Positions 8,973-18,362 are shown, numbered from the stretch's first letter. The stretch: DNA of 64,000 nucleotides from Acutalibacter sp. (GCA_020025775.1 JAHHRN010000001.1:62001-126000); one strand, 5' to 3'. Numbers and translations: made by a program. The notes: generated from the sequence alone by a model not told the origin.

Positions 8973-9932
8973 ATGAATAAGACAAAAAAAGGTAAGTTAA
9001 CATTTAACGAAATCTGGCAAAAGTTCGGCACGTTCGGCATCCTGTTCCTGCTATTGCTTCTGCTTGCCGTTTTAAAGCCCACCTATTTCTTCTCTGCATC
9101 GACCGCACCGCAGATTTTAGCCCAAAGCTCCGTTAATATCTTAATTGCAATGGGCGAATTTTTCGCGATTTTGATTGCAGGTATCGACCTTTCCGTTGGC
9201 TCTATCGTTGCCTTAACCGGTATGTGCACAGCGAAGCTCATGGTCGCCGGCGTGCACCCCGTTGCTGCCATTCTTTTGGGCGTTTTACTCGGCGCATTGC
9301 TTGGCATGATTAACGGCGCACTCGTCAACGTAACCGGCTTGCATCCGTTCATCATCACGCTCGGCACACAGGCTATTTACAGAGGCTTAACCCTCATCAT
9401 TTCCAACTCCAGCGCCGTTTACGGCTTCCCCGCTTCCTTCACCAAGGCAATTTCCGCTTCGGTTTTAGGCATTCCGCTGGTTGCCATTATCGCAATTGTG
9501 GTAGCCCTCTTCCTCTCCTTCTTAACCCGCAAAACCAAACTCGGTAGAAACATTTACGCTTTAGGCGGCAACAGTGAATCCGCTTGGTATTCCGGTATCA
9601 ACGTAAAGCGTCACACCTTAATTGTTTTCATTATTTCCGGCATTTGCGCCGGCATTGCAGGTATTGTTTTACTCGGCAGAGTTGGTTCCGCAGAACCTGC
9701 CGCCGCAACCGGTTTTGAAACCTATGCCATCGCCGCAGCTATCATCGGCGGTACAAGCTTCTTCGGCGGCAAAGGTAAAATCTTCGGCGTTGTCATGGGC
9801 GGTCTTATCATCGGCGTTATCAACTTCGGTATGAATATTCTTTCCCTTTCCAGCACCTTACAGCAGGTCGTTATGGGCGCACTCATCATCGGCTCTGTTG
9901 CTTTGGACAGATTTGTAGCCAACAAAAAATAA
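8973..9932 (+). CDS. alsC: Sugar ABC transporter permease (allose/ribose type)
   Basis: The 319-residue protein has eight or more membrane segments and the BPD_transp_2 features of RbsC/AlsC, including IDLSVGSIVALTGM and LHPFIITLGTQAIYRGL. It forms the membrane channel with the ATPase and the lipoprotein of this operon. The true start is ATG 8973, nine bases after AAGGAGG; the preceding gene ends 13 bases earlier. Repeated glycine-rich segments (AAAIIGGTSFFGGKGK) match the family. The sugar is inferred from the downstream enzymes. Confidence 0.88.
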   Translation: MNKTKKGKLTFNEIWQKFGTFGILFLLLLLLAVLKPTYFFSASTAPQILAQSSVNILIAMGEFFAILIAGIDLSVGSIVALTGMCTAKLMVAGVHPVAAILLGVLLGALLGMINGALVNVTGLHPFIITLGTQAIYRGLTLIISNSSAVYGFPASFTKAISASVLGIPLVAIIAIVVALFLSFLTRKTKLGRNIYALGGNSESAWYSGINVKRHTLIVFIISGICAGIAGIVLLGRVGSAEPAAATGFETYAIAAAIIGGTSFFGGKGKIFGVVMGGLIIGVINFGMNILSLSSTLQQVVMGALIIGSVALDRFVANKK

Positions 9933-9947
9933 TAAAGGAGGCTTTCT

Positions 9948-10625
9948 ATGAAACCCATGTTCAGTCCTTCTTTAATGTGTATGGATTTTCTGCGCATTAA
10001 AGAGCAAACAGAAGTTCTAAACCAATACTGTGACTTTTACCATGTCGATATTATGGACGGGCACTTCGTAAAGAACATCACCCTTTCACCCGACTTCGTA
10101 AAGGCATTTTCCAAGATTGCAAAAAAACCGATTGACTGCCATTTAATGGTCACCAATCCCGAAGATTACATTGAAAGTCTTGCCGCGGCAGGTGCTACGT
10201 ATATTAGCTCCCATGCCGAGACGATCAATGCGCAGGCATTTCGCATTTACAATCAAATCGAAGCCCTCGGTCTTAAAAAGGGCGTTGTCTTAAATCCCGC
10301 TACCCCGATTTCCTATATTGCCCCCTATTTAAACAGGCTCGATAAAATCACCATCATGACGGTGGACCCCGGCTTTGCCGGACAGCCTTTCATCCCCGAA
10401 ATGTTGGAAAAGATTGCCGAGCTGAAGGCGTTAAAAGAAGAAAAGGGCTATAACTTCTTAATTGAAGTAGACGGTTCCTGCAACCAAAAGACCTTTGCAC
10501 AGCTTGCAAAGGCCGGCACAGAAGTTTTCATCGTCGGCTCCTCAGGTCTCTTCTCCAAATCCGAAAATCTGGAGGAAGCTTGGAGCATCATGCAAGATGA
10601 ATTTAACCACTGCGTAAACGAATAA
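9948..10625 (+). CDS. alsE: D-allulose-6-phosphate 3-epimerase
   Basis: The 225-residue protein is a ribulose-phosphate-3-epimerase fold enzyme of the AlsE branch. It shares long AlsE-specific runs, such as ISPSLMCMD-like SPSLMCMDFL, HVDIMDGHF, DCHLMVTNPEDY, VDPGFAGQPFIPEM and EVDGSCNQ. Metal and catalytic residues are present: His32, Asp34, His65 and Asp175. It converts allulose 6-phosphate to fructose 6-phosphate, the step that feeds D-allose into glycolysis. AAAGGAGG precedes the start, and the gene sits between permease and kinase. This is the gene that best identifies the operon. Confidence 0.93.
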   Translation: MKPMFSPSLMCMDFLRIKEQTEVLNQYCDFYHVDIMDGHFVKNITLSPDFVKAFSKIAKKPIDCHLMVTNPEDYIESLAAAGATYISSHAETINAQAFRIYNQIEALGLKKGVVLNPATPISYIAPYLNRLDKITIMTVDPGFAGQPFIPEMLEKIAELKALKEEKGYNFLIEVDGSCNQKTFAQLAKAGTEVFIVGSSGLFSKSENLEEAWSIMQDEFNHCVNE

Positions 10626-10638
10626 AAGGAGGAATTCT

Positions 10639-11541
10639 ATGCGCTATACCATTGGTATTGATATAGGCGGTACGAATTTTCGTATCGGAACAATTTCTCC
10701 AAGCGGCACAGTTGAAAACTTCAAGAAATTTTCCAGTCGCATTTTTGATAACGGCAACGTAATTGAGATTCTTTCAAAAGAAATTAAAACCTACATGCAA
10801 AACTGCGGCATTGACGGCAGTGTAGAGGCGGTCGCCATTGGGTTACCCTCCATTGTGAGCAAGGATAAAAAGACCGTGATTTCCACCCCGAACCTCAAAG
10901 GCTTTGACAATTTACCCTTAGGCGAAGCGCTCTCTGCACGTTTGAATATGCCGGTATTTGTTGACCGAGACGTCAACTTCCTGCTGCAAAACGATATAGA
11001 ACGCCTGCACCTGCCTAAAAGCAGTACGGTGCTCGGCTTCTATATCGGCACAGGACTCGGCAACGCCTTATATTTAGACGGCAAGCTCTACAGCGGTAGT
11101 AACGGCGCCGCCGGAGAGCTGGGGCACATTCCACTTTGGGGTGTGGAGGAAACCTGCACCTGCGGCAATAAAGGTTGTTCGGAGCTTCGCTGTTCCGGCC
11201 GTTATTTAGAACGTTTAGCTGCGGAGTATTTCCCCGAAGCCGAAATTCACAGTATTTTTAAAGAGCACGGTGAGCATCCGGAAATTGTGAAATATGTAAA
11301 AGGTCTGGCGATTCCGATTGCAACGGAAATCAATATTTTAGACCCGGAATATATCATTTTGGCCGGCGGTGTCTGTGAGATGCCGGATTTCCCCAAAGCA
11401 CTTTTAAAGAAAGAAATCCTATTCTATGTTCGCAAACCCTATCCCGAAAAGAACTTGCAGATTTTGTTCACAGAACACAATCAGCAAAGCGGTGTCTACG
11501 GAAGCGGAAGCTTCGCTTTTAAACAGCTACAGCAGCAATAA
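10639..11541 (+). CDS. alsK: ROK family sugar kinase, probable D-allose kinase
   Basis: The 300-residue protein has the ROK N-terminal ATP site (IGIDIGGTNFRIG), the second motif GFYIGTGLGNALYLDG with NGAAGELGHIPL, and the ROK zinc-binding cluster CTCGNKGC. It is close in length to E. coli AlsK (309). In this operon it would phosphorylate allose to allose 6-phosphate, the substrate of RpiB. The start follows AAAGGAGG. Other ROK sugars (glucose, N-acetylmannosamine) cannot be excluded from sequence, but the neighbours favour allose. Confidence 0.85.
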   Translation: MRYTIGIDIGGTNFRIGTISPSGTVENFKKFSSRIFDNGNVIEILSKEIKTYMQNCGIDGSVEAVAIGLPSIVSKDKKTVISTPNLKGFDNLPLGEALSARLNMPVFVDRDVNFLLQNDIERLHLPKSSTVLGFYIGTGLGNALYLDGKLYSGSNGAAGELGHIPLWGVEETCTCGNKGCSELRCSGRYLERLAAEYFPEAEIHSIFKEHGEHPEIVKYVKGLAIPIATEINILDPEYIILAGGVCEMPDFPKALLKKEILFYVRKPYPEKNLQILFTEHNQQSGVYGSGSFAFKQLQQQ

Positions 11542-11588
11542 CCATTGCTGAAAAAATAGCAAATTATATAAAGAAGGGAAACTTTATT

Positions 11589-12560
11589 ATGAAAAAAAAG
11601 GTATTAAGCATCCTATTAGCACTCGTAGTCGTTGTTGGCCTTGTTTTTGTCGGCTGCAATAAAACCGACAAAAAAGAACCCGGCGCAACAGACACAACCG
11701 CCGCAGAATACGCCATTATTTTGAAGCCGCTTTCCAATGACTTTTGGGCAAGCATGAAGGCTGGCATCGAAAAGCAGGCAGCCGAGCTCGGCGTTAAGGT
11801 AGACGTTTTCGCGGCACAGTCCGAAGATGACACAGAAGGTCAGCTCAAGATTTTAGAAAACTGCATCTCCAAGGGCTACAAAGCTATCGGCGTTGCACCC
11901 CTCTCCCCCACCAACCTTGTAAACGGCATTGTAGAAGCCAACAAAAAGGGCATTTATGTCATGAACATTGATGAAAAAATCGACATGGAAACCCTCAAAA
12001 ATGCCGGCGGCAGTGTCGTCGCTTTTGCTACAACCGATAACGAAAAGGTCGGTGAAAAAGGCGCAAACTTCATCATTGAAAGCTTACAGGACGGCGGCGA
12101 AGTTGCTATTATCGAAGGTAAAGCGGGTAACGCTTCCGGCGAAGCCAGAAAGCTCGGCGCAACCAACGCCTTCTCCGCAAATTCCAGTGTAAAGCTCGTT
12201 GCTTCTCAGCCGGCTGACTGGGACAGACAGAAAGCCCTGGATACCGCAGCATCCATTATTCAGAAGAACCCTGATTTAAAAGCTATTTACTGCTGCAACG
12301 ACACCATGGCTCTTGGCGCATTACAGGCTGTTAAAAACGCCAACAAGCTTGGCAAAATCGTAGTTGTCGGTACAGACGGTGCGGCTGAAGCTTTAGAAAG
12401 CGTTAAGGCCGGCGAACTTTCCGCAACCGTTGCCCAGAACTCCGCAGAAATCGGCGCAACTTCCTTACGTAAAATGGTAGAAACCGTTAAGGCAGCTCCT
12501 GCCATTGACCCGAACGTTGCTCCCGAAACCATTCCCGTAGATTCCTACATCGTAAAATAA
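11589..12560 (+). CDS. alsB: Sugar-binding lipoprotein of the allose-type ABC transporter
   Basis: The 323-residue protein starts with a lipoprotein signal (MKKKVLSILLALVVVVG, lipobox VFVG-C at about residue 24) and continues as a Peripla_BP_4 domain (AIILKPLSNDFWASMKAGIEKQAAELG, IVVVGTDGAAEALESV). It captures the sugar outside the membrane for the ATPase and permease. In E. coli alsB comes first in the operon; here it follows the kinase. An AAGAAGGGA ribosome site precedes the start. Confidence 0.87.
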   Translation: MKKKVLSILLALVVVVGLVFVGCNKTDKKEPGATDTTAAEYAIILKPLSNDFWASMKAGIEKQAAELGVKVDVFAAQSEDDTEGQLKILENCISKGYKAIGVAPLSPTNLVNGIVEANKKGIYVMNIDEKIDMETLKNAGGSVVAFATTDNEKVGEKGANFIIESLQDGGEVAIIEGKAGNASGEARKLGATNAFSANSSVKLVASQPADWDRQKALDTAASIIQKNPDLKAIYCCNDTMALGALQAVKNANKLGKIVVVGTDGAAEALESVKAGELSATVAQNSAEIGATSLRKMVETVKAAPAIDPNVAPETIPVDSYIVK

Positions 12561-12587
12561 TCGAAGCACACAGAAAAGAGGTTTACT

Positions 12588-13034
12588 ATGAAAATTGCAC
12601 TTGGCAGTGATCATGTCGGATACGATTTGAAAAAAGAAATCGAAAAGCATTTGCATGCGATGTCTATTGAAACCGTAGATTTCGGCACCGATTCACATGA
12701 ACGAACGGATTATCCGATTTACGGCGAAGCCGTAGGCAACGCCGTAGCCAAAGGAGAATGTGACAAAGGCATTTTGATTTGCGGTACAGGCGTCGGCATC
12801 GGGCTTGCCGCCAACAAAGTCAACGGGATTCGAGCTGTCACCTGCAGTGAACCTTATTCCGCTTTGCTTTCCCGTCAGCATAACGATACCAACGTACTGA
12901 GCATGGGCGCCAGAGTTGTAGGTCTCGATTTAGCCCTCATGATTGTGGACACCTGGCTCAGCGGCGAATATGAAGGCGGCAGACACGCCAAACGTGTCCA
13001 AATGCTCGCCGACATAGAAAAAAAACAAAACTAG
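12588..13034 (+). CDS. rpiB: Ribose-5-phosphate isomerase B / allose-6-phosphate isomerase
   Basis: The 148-residue protein matches RpiB over its whole length: GSDHVGYDLK, HERTDYPIYG, ILICGTGVGIG with the catalytic Cys65, and SRQHNDTNVL. RpiB interconverts ribose 5-phosphate and ribulose 5-phosphate and also isomerises allose 6-phosphate to allulose 6-phosphate. That second activity closes the pathway here: kinase, RpiB, AlsE, then fructose 6-phosphate. It is the last gene, 27 bases after the binding protein, before two strong hairpins. Confidence 0.92.
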   Translation: MKIALGSDHVGYDLKKEIEKHLHAMSIETVDFGTDSHERTDYPIYGEAVGNAVAKGECDKGILICGTGVGIGLAANKVNGIRAVTCSEPYSALLSRQHNDTNVLSMGARVVGLDLALMIVDTWLSGEYEGGRHAKRVQMLADIEKKQN

Positions 13035-13043
13035 CCCCTCTCT

Positions 13044-13119
13044 TTGCCTTAGAGGTCTAAAAGCCTCTAAGGCAATCCCCTTCTCCTGCGACAGTCCCCC
13101 CTGTCGCAGGAGTTTTTTT
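13044..13119 (+). terminator. Double hairpin terminator of the allose operon
   Basis: A perfect 12-bp stem (TTGCCTTAGAGG, 13044-13055 with 13064-13075) is followed by a second perfect 12-bp stem (CTCCTGCGACAG, 13083-13094 with 13101-13112) and seven T. The second is the intrinsic terminator; the first may protect the mRNA end. Confidence 0.92.
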
Positions 13120-13313
13120 ATTTTTTGCAAGGCAAAATTCTGCTTTTATGCAGAATACAACTTCTTACCGAACTTCTCCTAGACAAAAGTTCAAAAACGT
13201 CTAAATTTTGGGCGTTTTCGGCTTTACGTCTATGTTAAATTTTAGGCAATTTTGTTATGATATATAGAAACAAAGCGAGGGGAAATTGGCGCTTTGGTGA
13301 AAGGATTTTTTAC

Positions 13314-14204
13314 ATGGCACAGCGGCAAAGCGTTTGGATTTTAACGGACTCGAACAGCGGCATCACGAAAGCCCAAGGTGAAAAGCTCGGCATCGGCGTT
13401 CTTCCCATGCCTTTTTTCATCGACGGCAAAGAATACTACGAAAATGTCACCATGGACCGGGATTCTTTCTTTTCAGCCATGGCAGAGGGTAAGAAGATTA
13501 CCACCAGTCAACCGTCCGCCCAGGCGCTTTTAAACGCCTTTGACGAGGAATTAAAAAGCCATGATTCGATTGTCTATATCCCGATGTCCGGAGGGCTCAG
13601 CGGTTCGGTTCGGACGGCGCAGATCTTTGCAAAGGACTATGACGGCAAAATTCAAGTGGTTGATAATCACCGCATTTCCTGCACACAGAAGCAATCCGTT
13701 TTAGAAGCCCTTTCTTTGGCAAATTCGGGAAAAAGCGCCAAAGAGATTCGTGAAATCTTAGAACGCCACAGCATGGATGCGAGCATCTATATTGCGGTGG
13801 AAACCTTAGAATATTTAAAAAAAGGTGGCAGAATCACACCCGCCGGTGCGGCGATTGCCACCGTATTGAATTTAAAGCCCATTTTGCAGATTAAAGGTGA
13901 TAAGCTCGACGCTTACGCCAAGGCACGCGGTGTAGCCGCGGCGAAAGAAAAGCTCTTAGAAGCGGTGGAAAAGGATAAAGCCACCTGCTTTAAGGGGAAA
14001 CACGTCAGCATCAAAGGCGCGTACTGCGGCACAAAGGAAGATGCCGCGCTTTGGAAGTCAGAAATTGAAGCCCGTTTCCCGGGCGCTACAGTTTCCGTAG
14101 ACCCTCTGGCACTCAGCATCGCCTGCCACATCGGGCCGAAAGCCGTGGCGATTGTTTGTATGCAAGAACTCGAAGAAGCTCCGCATATACTTTATGAAAT
14201 CTAA
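13314..14204 (+). CDS. DegV family fatty-acid-binding protein (paralogue 1)
   Basis: The 296-residue protein has the DegV two-domain fold signature: ILTDSNSGI at the start, TSQPSAQALLNAF, the PMSGGLSGS ligand loop, VVDNHRISCTQKQ and the C-terminal CHIGPKAVAIVC. DegV/FakB proteins bind a fatty acid and present it to FakA for phosphorylation. No fakA is in this window. ATG 13314 has GAAAGGA upstream; an in-frame ATG at 13257 lacks one. It is about 70% identical by eye to the protein at 38003-38893. Confidence 0.88.
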   Translation: MAQRQSVWILTDSNSGITKAQGEKLGIGVLPMPFFIDGKEYYENVTMDRDSFFSAMAEGKKITTSQPSAQALLNAFDEELKSHDSIVYIPMSGGLSGSVRTAQIFAKDYDGKIQVVDNHRISCTQKQSVLEALSLANSGKSAKEIREILERHSMDASIYIAVETLEYLKKGGRITPAGAAIATVLNLKPILQIKGDKLDAYAKARGVAAAKEKLLEAVEKDKATCFKGKHVSIKGAYCGTKEDAALWKSEIEARFPGATVSVDPLALSIACHIGPKAVAIVCMQELEEAPHILYEI

Positions 14205-14255
14205 TGCTCCATCCTACGGGATGTGAAAATAAAATTTATTTTTTGGGAGGATATT

Positions 14256-15662
14256 ATGGGAACTTTAGGTCATACTGCGGAACGAAAGGCTATCGGCGTC
14301 GCCATGGATATGCTTTTAAAGAAGCTCAATCGAGAAGAACGCCAAGAAGAGCTTTTAAAAATCATCGGTTATTTTGAAAAGCACAAAAAGAGTCTGCCGA
14401 CCAAAATCGACTTTGACCGCATTAAGGAAATTGTACAGGACGAAGACGGTTTTCTCTATTCCTATTTAAACCGAGCTTTAGACGAGGTTGACCCCAACGT
14501 ATTAAAAACCATGGCATTAAACTTCGGCTTTGAAGCCATGTATTGCGGCACAAAGAAGATTCGTGAAATGCGTGAGCTGCACGGGTGCAACATTCCGTGG
14601 CTCATCTTAATGGACCCGACCAGTGCCTGCAACCTGCACTGCACCGGTTGCTGGGCAGCAGAATACGGCAACAAATTGAACCTGACCTTTGATGAAATGG
14701 ATCGTCTGGTTACCGAAGGCAAGGCCCTCGGTGTATACTTCTATATGTTTACCGGCGGCGAGCCGCTTGTTCGCAAGGCGGATTTAATCCGTTTGGCTGA
14801 AAAGCACAATGACTGCGCCTTCTTAGCCTTCACCAACGGTACTTTGGTAGATGAAGCCTTCTGCGCAGACTTAAAGCGCGTCGGCAACTTTGCGCTTGCC
14901 ATTAGCTTGGAGGGCGAACCCGAAGTCAACGATATGCGCCGCGGTGCCGGTGTTTATGACAAGGTTATGCACGCCATGGATTTGTTAAAGGAAAACGGCA
15001 TTATTTTCGGCACCTCCATTTGCTACACCTCCAAGAACTACGCTTCCGTAACGAGTGAGGAGTTTGTACAGCTCATGGTGAATAAGGGTTGCCGCTACGC
15101 CCTCTATTTCCACTACATGCCTGTTGGCAACGATGCTTCTGTGGACCTTTTGCCCACACCCGAACAGCGTGTACACGTAAAGAATCGTGTTCGTAAAATC
15201 CGTAGTATCGCCGAAGGTGAGGGTCTGTTTACCATGGACTTCCAGAACGACGGCGAATTTGTCGGCGGCTGTATCGCCGGCGGCAGAAACTATTTCCATA
15301 TCAATGCAAACGGTGACGCCGAGCCCTGCGTATTCATTCATTATTCCAGCGCCAATATCCGCACCCATTCTCTCCTGGAAATCTTAAAGCAGCCGCTCTT
15401 CATGGCTTACAGAGACAACCAGCCTTTCAATCAAAACCATTTAAGACCCTGCCCGATGCTCGAAAATCCCGAAGCTTTGGAGCGCATGGTCAAACAGACC
15501 GGTGCAAAATCCACCGATTTACAATCTCCCGAGACAGCAGAGCATCTTTGCGCAAAGTGCCACGCCTATGCAAAGACCTGGGCACCCTGCGCCGAACAGC
15601 TTTGGAAGGACGCCAAAACACATCACGTCTCCTCCTATCCAAACTACAAGGAAACCAACTAG
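14256..15662 (+). CDS. Radical SAM protein with Cys-rich C-terminus
   Basis: The 468-residue protein has a CxxxCxxC iron-sulphur motif at Cys125, Cys129 and Cys132 (ACNLHCTGCW), the GGEP motif (MFTGGEPLVR) and a SPASM-like end (NGDAEPCVF, then CAKCHAYAK and WAPCAEQLW) that could hold a second cluster. Residues 1-100 form a helical domain ahead of the barrel. GGGAGG supports the start. It follows DegV by 51 bases and may share its transcript. I do not recognise a specific reaction; no RiPP precursor or other substrate gene lies nearby. Confidence 0.8.
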   Translation: MGTLGHTAERKAIGVAMDMLLKKLNREERQEELLKIIGYFEKHKKSLPTKIDFDRIKEIVQDEDGFLYSYLNRALDEVDPNVLKTMALNFGFEAMYCGTKKIREMRELHGCNIPWLILMDPTSACNLHCTGCWAAEYGNKLNLTFDEMDRLVTEGKALGVYFYMFTGGEPLVRKADLIRLAEKHNDCAFLAFTNGTLVDEAFCADLKRVGNFALAISLEGEPEVNDMRRGAGVYDKVMHAMDLLKENGIIFGTSICYTSKNYASVTSEEFVQLMVNKGCRYALYFHYMPVGNDASVDLLPTPEQRVHVKNRVRKIRSIAEGEGLFTMDFQNDGEFVGGCIAGGRNYFHINANGDAEPCVFIHYSSANIRTHSLLEILKQPLFMAYRDNQPFNQNHLRPCPMLENPEALERMVKQTGAKSTDLQSPETAEHLCAKCHAYAKTWAPCAEQLWKDAKTHHVSSYPNYKETN

Positions 15663-15688
15663 CCTCCCAATATCCCTTTTCTAAAAAA

Positions 15689-15722
15689 GGCCGTCCTACC
15701 GTTCTACGGGGCGGTCTTTTTT
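15689..15722 (+). terminator. Intrinsic terminator of the radical SAM gene
   Basis: GGCCGTCC pairs with GGGGCGGTC (G-T pairs allowed) and is followed by six T. Confidence 0.75.
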
Positions 15723-15803
15723 ACTGTGTCGGTTGAAAAGGCGGGGCAAATATGATACTATACTTTTATCCGCCAAAGGTTCGTCTTTTACGAGGTAGTA
15801 TCT

Positions 15804-16358
15804 ATGCCGAATTTTACACGCAATGCGATTAAGGCTTCCTTTTTAAAACTGTTAGAGGAACGACCCTTACATCAAATTACTATTAAAGATATTGTGGAGG
15901 ACTGTGGATTAAACCGCAACTCGTTTTATTATCATTTTAAGGATATGCCTGCGCTTTTAGAGGAAATTATCGAGGAAATGATTCAAAAAGCTGTAGACGC
16001 TCATCCCACCGAGGACAGCTTCGAGGGAAGCGTTCTCGTCATCTTGCAATCCATTTCCCAAAACAAGCGTGCAGTCTACCATATTTATAATTCCGTAGAC
16101 CACAGTATTTTAGAACACTATCTTTTAAAGATTTGCAACGAGACCGTTTCGGCTTATCTCGACACCGTTTTAGAGGGCACCTCGATTTCCGAAGGAAGCC
16201 GCGAGGTGCTTTTACACTATCACCAGTGCGAATGCTTCGGGCAAATTATCAAGTGGCTCAGCGAAGGCATGAAAGAGGATATTTTTGAAGAAGTGCACCA
16301 TTTTTGTGAAATCAGCCGCACGGTAAATCAGCAGATTATTACAGAAAATAAACTATAG
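15804..16358 (+). CDS. TetR family transcriptional regulator
   Basis: The 184-residue protein begins with a TetR helix-turn-helix (AIKASFLKLLEERPLHQITIKDIV, then CGLNRNSFYYHFKDM). The C-terminal ligand domain is not diagnostic but resembles the TetR_C_33 type common in Clostridia. It ends directly at its terminator, 213 bases before the FucO-like dehydrogenase gene, which it may regulate. No clear operator palindrome was found. Confidence 0.82.
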   Translation: MPNFTRNAIKASFLKLLEERPLHQITIKDIVEDCGLNRNSFYYHFKDMPALLEEIIEEMIQKAVDAHPTEDSFEGSVLVILQSISQNKRAVYHIYNSVDHSILEHYLLKICNETVSAYLDTVLEGTSISEGSREVLLHYHQCECFGQIIKWLSEGMKEDIFEEVHHFCEISRTVNQQIITENKL

Positions 16359-16386
16359 GAAGAGCCGAAAGGCTCTTCTTTTTTTA
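16359..16386 (+). terminator. Intrinsic terminator of the TetR gene
   Basis: GAAGAGCC/GGCTCTTC with a GAAA loop and seven T, overlapping the stop codon. Confidence 0.92.
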
Positions 16387-16497
16387 TCGAATTACAGTAA
16401 AATCATCTTCTTTAATTCGTGTTCTTCCCGACTTTGTTAAAAAATGAACAAACTGTAAATTCTAAACAAAGAAACTCTGAATTTATTCCATCAACTA

Positions 16498-16526
16498 TTG
16501 ATATCCCCTAAAAGCGGTGCTATACT
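16498..16526 (+). promoter_or_regulatory. Promoter of the fucO-like gene
   Basis: TTGATA, 17 bp spacer, TATACT. Confidence 0.7.
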
Positions 16527-16570
16527 GAAGGCACAAAATGAAATTTCCAAAGGGAAAGGACAGATAAACA

Positions 16571-17716
16571 ATGAACAAATTTATGCTTAACGAAACATCT
16601 TATCATGGCGCCGGTGCTATTCAAGCAATCCCGGATGAAATTAAAGCTCGCGGTTTCAAAAAAGCCTTTGTCGCCTCCGACCCTGACCTTATAAAATTTG
16701 GCGTAACCGCTAAGGTAACCGACCTTTTAGATGCTGCCGGTATTGCTTACTGCGTATACTCCGACATCAAAGCCAACCCCACCATTGAAAACGTGCAGAA
16801 CGGCGTTGCCGCTTTTAAGGCTGCCGAAGCAGACTGCATCGTAGCTATCGGCGGCGGTTCCTCCATGGATACCGCAAAAGCTATCGGCATTATCATTGCC
16901 AACCCCGAGTTTTCCGATGTTCGCTCTCTCGAAGGCGTTGCACCGACCAAAAAGCCCTGCGTACCGATTATTGCCGTTCCGACTACAGCCGGTACAGCCG
17001 CAGAGGTTACCATTAACTACGTTATCACCGACGTAGAGAAAAAGAGAAAGTTCGTTTGCGTAGATGCACACGACATTCCGGTTGTTGCCGTTGTTGACCC
17101 CGAAATGATGTCCTCTATGCCCAAGGGCTTAACCGCCGCAACCGGCATGGACGCTTTGACCCACGCTATCGAAGGCTATATCACCAAAGGTGCTTGGGAG
17201 CTTTCCGACATGTTCCACCTCAAAGCCATTGAGATTATTTCCCGTTCCTTACGTGGCGCAGTAGAAAACACCGCAGACGGCAGAGAAGGCATGGCACTCG
17301 GTCAATATATCGCCGGCATGGGCTTCTCGAACGTCGGCCTCGGCGTAGACCACTCCATGGCACACACCTTATCTGCTTATTATGATATGCCGCACGGCAA
17401 AGCCTGCGCGACCTTGCTTCCGGCAGTTATGGCATATAACGCAGATGCAACCGGTGAGAAATATCGTGAAATCGCTCGTGCTATGGGCGTCAAAGGTGTA
17501 GACGATATGACACAGGAAGAATATCGCCGTGCCGCTGTGGATGCTGTTTCTCAGCTCGCGAACGATGTCGGTATTACCCTTTCCCTCAAGGGCGTTGTTA
17601 AGGAAGAAGACCTCAAGCAGATGTCCATTGACGCTTACAACGATGCGTGCCGTCCGGGCAACCCGAAGGACACCAGCGTAGAAGACATCGAAGCCCTTTA
17701 CAGAAGCTTGATGTAA
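16571..17716 (+). CDS. fucO: Lactaldehyde reductase / 1,2-propanediol oxidoreductase (iron-dependent alcohol dehydrogenase)
   Basis: The 381-residue protein follows E. coli FucO closely: NETSYHGAGA, AIGGGSSMDTAKAIG, VPTTAGTAAEVTINYVITD, KFVCVDAHDIP and MGFSNVGLGVDHSMAH. The metal ligands are present: Asp and His in GMDALTHAIEGY, His in SMAHTLSAYY and His in PHG. It reduces lactaldehyde to 1,2-propanediol with NADH and so disposes of reducing power during fucose or rhamnose fermentation. No fucose or rhamnose genes lie in the window; the gene stands alone between a promoter and a strong terminator. Confidence 0.9.
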   Translation: MNKFMLNETSYHGAGAIQAIPDEIKARGFKKAFVASDPDLIKFGVTAKVTDLLDAAGIAYCVYSDIKANPTIENVQNGVAAFKAAEADCIVAIGGGSSMDTAKAIGIIIANPEFSDVRSLEGVAPTKKPCVPIIAVPTTAGTAAEVTINYVITDVEKKRKFVCVDAHDIPVVAVVDPEMMSSMPKGLTAATGMDALTHAIEGYITKGAWELSDMFHLKAIEIISRSLRGAVENTADGREGMALGQYIAGMGFSNVGLGVDHSMAHTLSAYYDMPHGKACATLLPAVMAYNADATGEKYREIARAMGVKGVDDMTQEEYRRAAVDAVSQLANDVGITLSLKGVVKEEDLKQMSIDAYNDACRPGNPKDTSVEDIEALYRSLM

Positions 17717-17756
17717 GCCTCGCGCTTTCATTATAGACACCACCTTAAATTTACGT

Positions 17757-17806
17757 AGAAAACTCCCTAGCCGTGCTTTGGTACGGCTAGGGAGTTTTCT
17801 CTTTTT
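17757..17806 (+). terminator. Strong intrinsic terminator of the fucO-like gene
   Basis: A perfect stem of about 18 bp (AGAAAACTCCCTAGCCGT arm) with an 8-base loop and a T-rich tail. Confidence 0.92.
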
Positions 17807-17915
17807 CTAATAAAACAAACTGTTTTGCCGCTTGCCTTGCACTTTCACACTTCTCACAGGTTCTCTGCTATGCTCATATACTAAAGCTGAAGAGATTCTA
17901 TTGGAGGTAGTGTCT

Positions 17916-18362
17916 ATGAATCGAAACAGTTATAGCAACTATACGCCTGACATAAGAGATTACGGAGCACAGCCACTTATTGTAAATATCGACCGGTTGG
18001 CTAAACAAAATCCCTATTACAGAAGCACAATATGGACAGGGGACGATTTGCAAGTCACTCTGATGAGCATTCCTATCCATGGAGATATTGGGCTTGAAAT
18101 GCATTCCAATCTTGACCAATTTATACGCATTGTGGACGGATGTGCTCTGGTTCAAATTGGGAAAAATAAAGCCGCGTTAGACTATACGCAAAGAGTAAAC
18201 AGGGACTATGCTGTGCTTATTCCCGCCAACACATGGCATAACATTATCAACATTGGGAATACGCCGTTAAAGTTATATTCCGTTTATGCACCGCCACAGC
18301 ATCCGTTTGAGACGGTTCATAAAACGAAAGCGGCGGCAGAGGCAGCCGAAAATCACGGATGA
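17916..18362 (+). CDS. Small cupin domain protein
   Basis: The 148-residue protein is a single cupin. Motif 1 is LEMHSNLDQFIRIVDG (His, Asn and Gln as potential metal ligands) and motif 2 is PANTWHNIINIGNTPLKLYSVYAPPQHP. Related proteins are annotated as mannose-6-phosphate isomerase-like or cupin proteins of unknown role. ATG 17916 is preceded by GGAGG; the longer frame from 17832 has no ribosome site. Transcribed alone; the substrate is unknown. Confidence 0.8.
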   Translation: MNRNSYSNYTPDIRDYGAQPLIVNIDRLAKQNPYYRSTIWTGDDLQVTLMSIPIHGDIGLEMHSNLDQFIRIVDGCALVQIGKNKAALDYTQRVNRDYAVLIPANTWHNIINIGNTPLKLYSVYAPPQHPFETVHKTKAAAEAAENHG

